A DNA stretch of 64,000 bases from Flavobacteriaceae bacterium (GTDB taxonomy: Bacteria; Bacteroidota; Bacteroidia; Flavobacteriales; Flavobacteriaceae). The DNA is taken from positions 62,001-126,000 of the forward strand of contig SIHP01000014.1 in the NCBI GenBank assembly GCA_004762155.1, in the 5' to 3' direction. Shown here piece by piece: positions 56,630 to 64,000 of this stretch. The position numbers and the translations under genes were made by a program. Below the pieces are notes generated by a model. It saw only the letters and a list, made by a program, of their open reading frames with translations, was not told the DNA's origin and did not search any database. Position 1 is the stretch's first letter; each line of letters opens with the position of its first letter.

Positions 56630-59443
56630 TTAAAACTGATAATTTAAAGATAAGTTAAACATAGTACCTAATTGACTAAAGTGATAACCATCATAAGTCA
56701 TTTGAGAATAACGTTGGTTAAAAGTAATTAAATCAGATTGATTTTTAATAGCAGTTTGACCACTTGAAGTAATCGTTGTGTCGTTTATTATTGCTTGACC
56801 AGTAGCATTTTCAGCTTTGAAATCCCATTCAGGTAATACATCTAATAAATTATTTACATTTAAAGCTATTGTAATCTTATCTGTAGCATTAAAATTAATG
56901 CCTAAATCAGTAACTATTTTAGGAGTAAATTCTGTTCTTAAGTTCTCATCTAAACCTTGTTGTTTAAATGTAGTTTTACCAAAGTAAGTATTGTTTAAAG
57001 ATAATCCCCATTTACCAATGTCATAAGTAGTTCCTAAAATCCATTTTGTTTGAGGACGAGAAGTAAAAAATAAAGCTTCTTGTGTGTCGTTAACAACAGA
57101 TTGTCCTGCATCAGCAACTAATGTAGGATTGTTAACAGCTCCGTCTCTTTCATTTTCAATAGTGTAATTACCAGATAAGTTAAAACCTAATTTTCCGTTA
57201 CCTAATTCAATTTTATTATATCCAATAACAACATCTATTCCAGAAGTTTTAGTATCAATAGCATTTACAAAGAAACTTAAATCACTTAAATTATTATCAG
57301 TTAATATTTGATCTAATGCTGTTCCACCAGCATCAGTTGGACCAATTTCAGTACTTAAAACTATTCTATCTTTTACAGCAATATTGTAATAATCTATAGT
57401 AAAGCTTAAATTTCTATTCACTTTACCTCCAAAACCAAGTGTAAAGTTTGTAGATGTTTCAGCATCTAGTTTTGGTAAACCTAACAAACCTGCTTGAGAA
57501 GATACGTTATTTACTAAACCACCTACTTGAATCCCTTCACCAGGAACAAAACTATATTGAGCCTTTTGAGTATAAATTTGATGTAATGTTGGCGCTCTAA
57601 ATCCAGTAGAAACAGAACCTCTTAAAGTGTACTTATCAGCAATTGTATACGCAGAACTTAATTTCCAAACAAAAGCATTTCCAAAATCTGAATAATTTTC
57701 AGTACGAATTGTACCATCTAAAGTTAAATTTTCAGTAGGATTCCAATTTAAAGATGCATAACCACCAAAATTGTAGCGCGTAAATTTACCAGAATTTTCT
57801 GGACTATTACCTGCAAATGAATCTGCACCACCACCATCATAAGAAGCCAATTCACCTTCAATTATTTCAAAAGTTTCGTATCTAAACTCTGTACCAAAAG
57901 CAACACTTAAGTTGTCAGAAAGAATTTTAGATACATCTATATTTCCTACATTATGAGAAAAACTTGTTCCTCCTGGATCAAAAGATTTTTTACTATTTTC
58001 TCTATACAATTGAGAGCCTTCAGTTATTTCTCCAGTATCTACAACTCCATTTCCGTTTGAATCTACCCAAGTAGAAGGAGAGTAAACAACATTTCTATTA
58101 TGAGAATCACTTACTTTATAAGTTTGAGAATTTCCACCAGTTGTAAAACTAGCATCTACATTCCATTCATTAATAACACTCTTAAGTCCAATAGTAGCAT
58201 TGTAATCATTTAAATCACCTTCAAAAGTAGGTACGTATCCGTCATAACCACCATCAGTAGTTGGGTTATCTCCAGGGAAAAAGTCTGCTAAATAAGGGAA
58301 ATCATCAACAGTTCTCCAATATGGAGTTCTATAATTAGCAAAACTATTTACTTTTTTGTTGATGAATGCTGCATTAAAATATAGATTAGATTCTTCACTT
58401 AAAGTATAAGAACCATTTACTAAAAACTTTGCAGCAGCAGTTTCAGGAGCTCCATTAATATTTCCTGCATCTGGGTTTCTAGATAAAAACTCTTCAACAA
58501 AAGCTAAATCAGCTCCAAAACCTAAATCTGGGTCAGCTTCTCCTAATGCACTAACAGTACCTGGTCTATTAGATAAACTGGTTTTAGAAAAGTCTACGGT
58601 GTAGTTAATAAAACCTTTATCATCACCAATAGAAGAACCATTATTAATACTAACACCAAACATTTCACCATCACCTTGAGAGGTAATTCCTGACCTTAAT
58701 GTAGCTGAACCTGGATTAGGACTGTCTTTTAAAATAATATTTATTACACCAGCAATTGCATCTGAACCGTATTGAGCAGAAGCTCCATCTCTTAAAACCT
58801 CTACAGATTTAATTGCATCTGTTGGAATTCCAGAAATATCTGAACCAGTTTCTCCTCTACCAGGAGATGTTTGTGTGTATAATAAAGCACTTAAGTTTTT
58901 ACGTTTTCCGTTAATAAGTATTAAAGTTCTACTTGGCCCCATATTTCTTATTTCATATGGATCTAATAAAGAAGTAGCATCGTTTACTGGAGTTTGCACT
59001 GTGTTAAACGAAGGGATTTTATATTGTAAAGCTTTATCAAAAGTAGTTTGACCTGTAGAAACTAAATCTTTAGCAGATACTACATCTATAGGTAATGGAC
59101 TTTTTGTATTACTTCTAGCTGGTGTTCTAGAACCTGTAATAACTACTTCATCAAGCTCTAAACCTTCTTTTAAAACAATTGTAAAATTTGTTTTACCAGC
59201 TACTTTAATTTCTTGGCTATCAAAACCAACAAAATTAATAACTATTGTACTTTCTGGATTTACTGTTAAACTGAAGTTTCCATCAAAATCAGATGTGGTT
59301 CCGTTTGTAGTGCCTTTTTCAACGACACTAGCTCCAGGTAAACCTTGATTATTAATGTCAACAATTTTACCGCTTATTTTAAGTTGTGCCCACGAGGCAG
59401 TAATACCTAAAATAAAAGTAAGAATAAATAAATTTTTTCTCAT
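56630..59443 (-). CDS. TonB-dependent receptor, carboxypeptidase-regulatory-like N-domain
   Basis: 937 residues. Signal peptide, CarboxypepD_reg-like domain (~22-95), a 'LDEVVITGSRTP' TonB-box/plug entry at ~98-109, plug domain with 'LINGKRKN' and 'EVLRDGASAQYGSDAIAGVINII', then the barrel ending 'GTMFNLSLNYQF'. Larger than the riboswitch-linked receptor at 28907. It is 238 bp downstream of btuF on the same strand, so a corrinoid substrate is suggested but not proven; no cobalamin riboswitch seen in the gap. Confidence 0.9.
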   Translation of the reverse strand: MRKNLFILTFILGITASWAQLKISGKIVDINNQGLPGASVVEKGTTNGTTSDFDGNFSLTVNPESTIVINFVGFDSQEIKVAGKTNFTIVLKEGLELDEVVITGSRTPARSNTKSPLPIDVVSAKDLVSTGQTTFDKALQYKIPSFNTVQTPVNDATSLLDPYEIRNMGPSRTLILINGKRKNLSALLYTQTSPGRGETGSDISGIPTDAIKSVEVLRDGASAQYGSDAIAGVINIILKDSPNPGSATLRSGITSQGDGEMFGVSINNGSSIGDDKGFINYTVDFSKTSLSNRPGTVSALGEADPDLGFGADLAFVEEFLSRNPDAGNINGAPETAAAKFLVNGSYTLSEESNLYFNAAFINKKVNSFANYRTPYWRTVDDFPYLADFFPGDNPTTDGGYDGYVPTFEGDLNDYNATIGLKSVINEWNVDASFTTGGNSQTYKVSDSHNRNVVYSPSTWVDSNGNGVVDTGEITEGSQLYRENSKKSFDPGGTSFSHNVGNIDVSKILSDNLSVAFGTEFRYETFEIIEGELASYDGGGADSFAGNSPENSGKFTRYNFGGYASLNWNPTENLTLDGTIRTENYSDFGNAFVWKLSSAYTIADKYTLRGSVSTGFRAPTLHQIYTQKAQYSFVPGEGIQVGGLVNNVSSQAGLLGLPKLDAETSTNFTLGFGGKVNRNLSFTIDYYNIAVKDRIVLSTEIGPTDAGGTALDQILTDNNLSDLSFFVNAIDTKTSGIDVVIGYNKIELGNGKLGFNLSGNYTIENERDGAVNNPTLVADAGQSVVNDTQEALFFTSRPQTKWILGTTYDIGKWGLSLNNTYFGKTTFKQQGLDENLRTEFTPKIVTDLGINFNATDKITIALNVNNLLDVLPEWDFKAENATGQAIINDTTITSSGQTAIKNQSDLITFNQRYSQMTYDGYHFSQLGTMFNLSLNYQF

Positions 59444-59681
59444 TTTTAGTGTTTTTATAATTTGATTACAGCTAATGTATTGAGATAAATTTAAAAAATT
59501 AACTTTTTTAACGTTTTTCTTTGTTTAAAACATATTTGTTGTAATACATACAACTCTCTTTTAATAACTATAAATGACTACTGTTTTGACTAAATAAAAA
59601 AAGTAATTATTTATTAATAATGAGTTGTAATTCAAACAGTATAGAGGTTATAAAAAAGAAAATAAAAGCATTGGATTTGAT

Positions 59682-60797
59682 CTAGTTTAGTGGATCAAAA
59701 AAGCTTAATTGATATTCGGGTAAGCTATTTGGTTGTGTAATTTTAATTAAATCTTTTAATACTAAATCAGGTCTTACAGGAGAAAGTTCAAAATACATTA
59801 AACCACCAGTAGCTCCTTTCCGTTTGGCAAAAGTGTATAAAAAGTTATTATTAAAAGCACTAAAATCTGCATAATGTTTATTGGCTTTTATCATTTCTTC
59901 TTTCGTTTTAAATAAACCGCAGTTAAACCAATAATTTGCATTTTGACCTTTGTCTAAAACACTTTCAAAACTTAAAGGTAAGCTTCCTGTACCTTTAGTG
60001 TTTTTCCATAAGTAATTTAAATTAGCATCTTTATAATAGGTAGCTGTAAAACTTTCTCCAGCAGGGATATACCAAACATCTTTAAACATGCTTCCTGATA
60101 ATACTGTAGGGATATTAGTGTTTTGTTTTGCAATCTCTTTTGCTTTTAAATATTCAGTTTCAATAGCTGTAAAAAGACTATCGGCTTTTTTTTCTTTATT
60201 TAATAAAACGCCAAAAAATTTAATCCACTCAGCTCTTCCTAAAGGTGTTTCTTCCAACCAGTCTCCATTAAAAATAACAGGAATTCCTAGTTTTTGAATA
60301 TTCTGATATAATTTGTTATTTGGATGCAAAGAAAAACCAACGACTAACTCAGGATTTAAATCAAGTAGTTTTTCGGTATTCATATCTTGTTCAGAGCCTA
60401 ATTCAATAATCTTACCTGAATCAATTAATTGTCTTGTTTTTTTTGAGGATATGTATTTTGAATTAGGAAAACCAACGAGTTTGGTTTCACTATCCAAAAG
60501 TTCTAACATAGGAATGTGTGTTGTACTGGTAACAACTAAACTTTGTAAAGGGATTTGTAATTCGTTTTTTACAGTTGTTTTTTTATTTTTAAGCAGGTAT
60601 ACAAAACTTTCCTCAGAATTTTGAAAAGCTCTCTTAATGATTAACTTTTTTTGATCTCCTTCTGTAATAATATCAAACCCTTTAGCATGTTTAATAGTAC
60701 TTTTGTGTGTTTTTATAGAAGATTTTTCTGTATTATTAGCTTTTTTACATTGTAAAAAAAGAAAAAGAATAAAAACTATAGTTATAAAATGTTTCAT
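59682..60797 (-). CDS. btuF: BtuF-like periplasmic substrate-binding lipoprotein
   Basis: 371 residues, lipobox 'LFLFLQC' (Cys17). Two-lobed binding protein of the cobalamin/siderophore family: 'SLVVTSTTHIPMLELLDSETKLVGFP' and 'LGSEQDMNTEKLLDLNPELVVGF' in the N-lobe, 'PTVLSGSMFKDVWYIPAGES' in the C-lobe. In a run cobU-cobT-cobS-cobC-btuF it is most likely a corrinoid binder. No btuC/btuD transporter genes are in the window. Confidence 0.85.
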   Translation of the reverse strand: MKHFITIVFILFLFLQCKKANNTEKSSIKTHKSTIKHAKGFDIITEGDQKKLIIKRAFQNSEESFVYLLKNKKTTVKNELQIPLQSLVVTSTTHIPMLELLDSETKLVGFPNSKYISSKKTRQLIDSGKIIELGSEQDMNTEKLLDLNPELVVGFSLHPNNKLYQNIQKLGIPVIFNGDWLEETPLGRAEWIKFFGVLLNKEKKADSLFTAIETEYLKAKEIAKQNTNIPTVLSGSMFKDVWYIPAGESFTATYYKDANLNYLWKNTKGTGSLPLSFESVLDKGQNANYWFNCGLFKTKEEMIKANKHYADFSAFNNNFLYTFAKRKGATGGLMYFELSPVRPDLVLKDLIKITQPNSLPEYQLSFFDPLN

Positions 60798-60800
60798 TTT

Positions 60801-61328
60801 TTAGATGTTGAATTTAATAATAGCTCCATAATTCAATTTTAAATCAAAAGAATCTTTTAAAGAAGTCTTGTTAATATAAGAAGCTAAACTCCTTATAACA
60901 CCAGCATGTGTTATAACGATAATTTTAGTATGATTTTTGAGTTTAATTTCTTCTAAAAAACTGGTGGTTCGTTTATGCAAATCAATATAAGATTCTCCGT
61001 TTTTAGTAGGTTCATTTACAAAATCGTTCATCCAAATGTCTAAATCATTCTTATCAATATCGTTCCAGTCTTTTAATTCCCAATCACCAAAATCTAATTC
61101 TTTTAAACGATCATCAAAAATAATTTTATCTGATAATTTCTCAGCTAAAATTTTACAACGTTTTAAAGGACTAGAATAATAAACAGTATCATCATTATTA
61201 AAAGAAACTTGTTTTTGTATCGGCTTTATTTCTTCGGAAAAAGTATTGATAACATCAATATCGGTTTGTCCGTAACAAATTCCTTTTTTAATATCTGGAG
61301 TTGTATGTCTGATTAAAATAAGTTCCAT
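60801..61328 (-). CDS. cobC: Alpha-ribazole phosphatase (histidine phosphatase family)
   Basis: 175 residues. Catalytic 'LIRHTTP' (Arg7, His8) and the second histidine in 'VITHAGVIRS', with 'CYGQTDIDV' and 'ELDFGDWELKDW' as in CobC. Removes the phosphate of alpha-ribazole 5'-phosphate or adenosylcobalamin 5'-phosphate. Overlaps cobS by 16 bp and is 3 bp from btuF. Confidence 0.9.
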   Translation of the reverse strand: MELILIRHTTPDIKKGICYGQTDIDVINTFSEEIKPIQKQVSFNNDDTVYYSSPLKRCKILAEKLSDKIIFDDRLKELDFGDWELKDWNDIDKNDLDIWMNDFVNEPTKNGESYIDLHKRTTSFLEEIKLKNHTKIIVITHAGVIRSLASYINKTSLKDSFDLKLNYGAIIKFNI

Positions 61329-62080
61329 AAAGCTAGTATTGATAAATAAAAAACAACTTCAGCTACTTGTTGTAAAGCACCTGCGCAATCACCAGTTTGT
61401 CCGCCAATCCATCGTTTAAAAAAACGTGCCATATACCAATAGACTAATAGCAAAGGGATCAATGCTAAAAATACAAACCATTTTTGAAAAAAGAATAAAG
61501 GTAATACACCAAAAACACCAGAAATCAGTAACGATTTTGTACTCATTTGTTGGGTAGTTGGTTTTATTTTGGCGGTATCAATATCTCTAACATACTCGTG
61601 TGTATAGAGTAAGATAGTGGCAATAAAACGACTTACAGCATGACCAGAAATAATAACAATGATAAGATTCACAGATAACTCATGTAAATGATATAAGGCT
61701 AAAAATTTTAAAGCAAGAATAAAAATTAAACCAGCAACACCGTAAGTTCCCAAACGAGAATCTTTCATAATGGTTAAAATCTTTTCTTTGGTCCATCCGC
61801 CACCAAAACCGTCGCAAACATCAGCAAAACCATCTTCATGAAAAGCACCAGTAACCCAAACAGAAGCAATCATGCTTATAATAATAGCAATATCCGAAGG
61901 AAAAATAAAAGAACTTCCGAAGAAACCTAACGAGGCAATACTTCCGATTATAATGCCAACTAAAGAAAAATATCGACTACTTTTATTTAAAATTTCAGGA
62001 GAATGGTCTATCCATTTCGGACAAGGAATTCTTGAAAAAAACATTAGTGCAGTAAAGAAATAATGGACTTGTCTTTTCAT
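61313..62080 (-). CDS. cobS: Adenosylcobinamide-GDP ribazoletransferase
   Basis: 255 residues from the ATG at 62080, chosen because it avoids overlap with cobT (62085) and starts at the conserved 'YFFTALMFFSRIPCP'. Multiple membrane helices; the metal-binding 'EDGFADVCDGFGGGW' and 'MKDSRLGTYG' motifs are intact. It joins alpha-ribazole(-phosphate) to adenosylcobinamide-GDP, the last assembly step. Confidence 0.94.
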   Translation of the reverse strand: MKRQVHYFFTALMFFSRIPCPKWIDHSPEILNKSSRYFSLVGIIIGSIASLGFFGSSFIFPSDIAIIISMIASVWVTGAFHEDGFADVCDGFGGGWTKEKILTIMKDSRLGTYGVAGLIFILALKFLALYHLHELSVNLIIVIISGHAVSRFIATILLYTHEYVRDIDTAKIKPTTQQMSTKSLLISGVFGVLPLFFFQKWFVFLALIPLLLVYWYMARFFKRWIGGQTGDCAGALQQVAEVVFYLSILALWNLF

Positions 62081-62084
62081 TTTT

Positions 62085-63122
62085 TTAAGCTTCAGAAACA
62101 TTTGCACTTTTAAAAGTGGCCATGTTATTTAAAAAGTTAACACTCGCTTCTATAATCGGATAAGCAACAGCACAACCAGTTCCTTCTCCTAAACGCAAGC
62201 CTAAATTTAATAAAGGCTCCACATTTAAATAATTCAACATGTTTTTATGACCTTGTTCGCCAGAAGTATGACAAAAAATACAATAATCAACAATAGCCGA
62301 TTCTAAAGCATTGGCAACCAATAAAGCAGAAGTAACTATAAAACCATCAATTAATAAAGTCATTTTTAAAGAAGCAGCTTCTAACATAGCACCACATAGC
62401 ATGGCAATTTCAAAACCGCCAAAAGCCGTCAAAGCATCTAAAGGCGTTTTAACATCGTTTTTATGGAAGTTATAAACTTGTTGTAAAGTTTCAATTTTAG
62501 TTTGTAAACCTTCATCATTTAAACCGGTTCCTCTACCAACACAATTGGTAATTGGTGTATTTGTAAAATAACTCATTAATAAAGCAGCAGCAGAAGTATT
62601 TCCGATTCCCATTTCACCAAAACCAATAACATTAGTACCTTTTGAATATGCTTTTTTAACAAGTTTTTTCCCTTTTTGTATCGCTTCCAAACATTGTTCA
62701 TTAGTCATTGCTTTACCAATAGAATAATCATTCGTTCCTTTGGCAATCTTAGCATTAATAAGAGTGCTTGAAGTTTCAAAATCAGCATTAACACCCGCAT
62801 CAATAATTTTTAAGTTGATGTTATTCTGATTACAAAATACATTAATAGCTGCTCCACCGTTTAAAAAGTTAAGGACCATTTGTTGTGTTACTTCTTGCGG
62901 ATACGGACTTACTTTATTTGTCTTAGTAATTCCATGATCTCCAGCAAAAACTAAAATAGTAGGTTTAGAAAGTACAGGAGTTAACGTGTTTTGAATTAAC
63001 CCAATTTGTAAAGCTATTTTTTCTAAAACACCCAAAGCACCCAAAGGTTTGGTTTTAAAATTTATTTTTTCTTGTAAGTCAGTTGCTAGTTTTTTATCTA
63101 AAGGAATTATGTTAGTTTTCAT
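62085..63122 (-). CDS. cobT: Nicotinate-nucleotide–dimethylbenzimidazole phosphoribosyltransferase
   Basis: 345 residues, standard length. 'INFKTKPLGALGVLE', 'FAGDHGITKTNKVSPYPQEVT', 'GEMGIGNTSAAA' and the C-terminal 'LRLGEGTGCAVAYPI' (catalytic Glu region) identify CobT. It activates dimethylbenzimidazole, here presumably supplied by BluB (23595-24236), to alpha-ribazole phosphate. Confidence 0.95.
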   Translation of the reverse strand: MKTNIIPLDKKLATDLQEKINFKTKPLGALGVLEKIALQIGLIQNTLTPVLSKPTILVFAGDHGITKTNKVSPYPQEVTQQMVLNFLNGGAAINVFCNQNNINLKIIDAGVNADFETSSTLINAKIAKGTNDYSIGKAMTNEQCLEAIQKGKKLVKKAYSKGTNVIGFGEMGIGNTSAAALLMSYFTNTPITNCVGRGTGLNDEGLQTKIETLQQVYNFHKNDVKTPLDALTAFGGFEIAMLCGAMLEAASLKMTLLIDGFIVTSALLVANALESAIVDYCIFCHTSGEQGHKNMLNYLNVEPLLNLGLRLGEGTGCAVAYPIIEASVNFLNNMATFKSANVSEA

Positions 63123-63177
63123 ATGAGATTTTTTTGGGAGTATTTTCTGCTAATTAATCTTTTTTACTTTATGTTGC

Positions 63178-63435
63178 TTAGATGTTTAACAGATGACAAG
63201 AGAAAATAAAACCAGCGAATAATAAAAATACAATATTTAAAACGAGAGATTTTGTAGTTGATTTTTTCACTAAATTATAGATAAGTAATACTAAAAAAGA
63301 AATTACATATATCAAAGAAATTATAGGTGAATATTTATAATAAAAAGCGTAACAACTATTTGCGAATAAACAAAGTAACATAGCAATTAAGTAGATGATA
63401 AAAGATATGTTTATAATAAATGTTATTTTTTTCAT
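63178..63435 (-). CDS. Small three-helix membrane protein between cobU and cobT
   Basis: 85 residues almost entirely of three hydrophobic helices (~4-27, 35-55, 63-83) with conserved-looking Cys and no signal for a known family. Located in the cob run with 55 and 64 bp gaps to its neighbours. Role unknown; CobS is also membrane-embedded, so an accessory role is conceivable but unsupported. Confidence 0.55.
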   Translation of the reverse strand: MKKITFIINISFIIYLIAMLLCLFANSCYAFYYKYSPIISLIYVISFLVLLIYNLVKKSTTKSLVLNIVFLLFAGFIFSCHLLNI

Positions 63436-63499
63436 TAGAAGTTGTTTAAACTATAAATTTAGATGTTAAAATAAGCTATCGACTTGAGGTCAATTTGTT

Positions 63500-64000
63500 T
63501 TATTTTAACGTTAATGGTAAGCCAGAAACCATAAAAAAAGCTTTATCTGCATATTTTGCAATATACTGATTCGTCCAACCTTGTAATTCGGTAAATTTTC
63601 TTCCAGATTCAGTGTCGGCATGTAAACCCATTCCTATTTCGTTAGAAATAATAATGATGGTAGCATTTATATTTTTTAGTTTATCAATTTCTTCTTTAGC
63701 TAAGCGTAAAGCTTCTTGTGTGTTATATTTTGTATCAACATAAAAATTTGTCAACCACAAGGTAACACAATCAATAACTACGGTTGTATTTTCTTTAATA
63801 ACAGAACTGATGTTTTTTTCTTCTTCAATAGTTGTCCAGCGTTCATCTCTATCAGAAACATGACGATCTACACGTTTTTTAAAATCCTCATCCCATATTC
63901 TTGAAGTTGCCAAGTAAATAGGTTCGTTAGATAATGACTCAGCTAGTTTTTGAGCATAACTGCTTTTTCCTGAACGTTCGCCACCTGAAATATAGTATAT
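63500..64000 (-). CDS. cobU: Adenosylcobinamide kinase / guanylyltransferase (5' end outside window)
   Basis: The frame stays open to the window edge; 167 residues including stop are visible and probably only the first residue(s) are missing. Walker A 'ISGGERSGKSSYAQ' at the very start, then 'ATSRIWDEDFKKRVDRHVSDRDERW', with the His of the guanylylated site in 'RHVSDR', and 'VIDCVTLWLTN', 'SNEIGMGLH'. CobU phosphorylates adenosylcobinamide and adds GMP. First visible gene of the nucleotide-loop run. Confidence 0.94.
   Translation of the reverse strand: MYYISGGERSGKSSYAQKLAESLSNEPIYLATSRIWDEDFKKRVDRHVSDRDERWTTIEEEKNISSVIKENTTVVIDCVTLWLTNFYVDTKYNTQEALRLAKEEIDKLKNINATIIIISNEIGMGLHADTESGRKFTELQGWTNQYIAKYADKAFFMVSGLPLTLK

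Noticed and set aside
59444-59681. Possible second cobalamin riboswitch before the large TonB-dependent receptor
   Set aside because: None of the conserved blocks (CCCGCAACTGTAA, GTCAGGAGACCTGCC) is present on the minus strand.

Overview
The window is AT-rich DNA from a member of the Bacteroidota, most likely a marine Flavobacteriaceae of the Tenacibaculum/Polaribacter kind. The signs are TonB-dependent receptors with an N-terminal carboxypeptidase-regulatory-like domain, many lipoproteins, families typical of the phylum (DUF4252, DUF6150-like, YHYH), almost no Shine-Dalgarno sequences, and a TAnnTTTG-type promoter box. The genus is inferred; no rRNA or tRNA gene was seen.

Layout. 1-8.1 kb: the end of an outer-membrane protein gene, a small lipoprotein, two amidohydrolase-family exported proteins, a BNR-repeat lipoprotein, a patatin-like hydrolase and a DUF72 protein. 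8.1-31.4 kb: one minus-strand run of vitamin B12 genes led by a cobalamin riboswitch and a TonB-dependent receptor. It holds a [2Fe-2S] ferredoxin-like protein, an SDR protein, cbiX, cobI, a cobJ-cobH fusion, bluB, a cbiE-cbiT fusion, a cbiG-cbiF fusion, cobK, cbiD, a nickel/cobalt permease-like protein, a ChlI-ChlD-like ATPase, cbiA, a PduO-type adenosyltransferase, cobW, a small unknown gene and cobN. 31.4-35.4 kb: a second minus-strand operon, cbiP, cobD-type aminotransferase, cbiB and a small P-loop ATPase. 59.7-64 kb: a third minus-strand run, cobU (cut by the window end), a small membrane protein, cobT, cobS, cobC, btuF and a large TonB-dependent receptor. Together these cover precorrin-2/sirohydrochlorin to adenosylcobalamin, including dimethylbenzimidazole synthesis. 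The set mixes 'anaerobic' steps (CbiX, CbiD, CbiG) with oxygen-dependent BluB and a CobN-type late chelatase.

Between the B12 blocks lie ordinary genes: an S41 peptidase lipoprotein; an ECF sigma factor with a probable anti-sigma protein and two DUF4252 proteins; an M1 aminopeptidase; a stretch (42-48 kb) of small membrane and enzyme genes that includes three broken genes; an HPP-flavohemoglobin nitric-oxide detoxification operon with a well-placed Crp/Fnr-type palindrome; an AlkB-like dioxygenase; a LytS/LytTR two-component pair beside EF-hand, YHYH and membrane-anchored secreted proteins; and a DinB/OsmC/ACT operon divergent from an ArsR-family regulator.

The most unusual non-coding content is a set of structured repeats lying only in the gaps inside the main B12 operon: a hairpin with a nearly invariant 21-base loop and covarying stems (two copies), a 132-bp element with terminal inverted repeats, an 85-bp imperfect foldback and a 33-bp palindrome (two copies).
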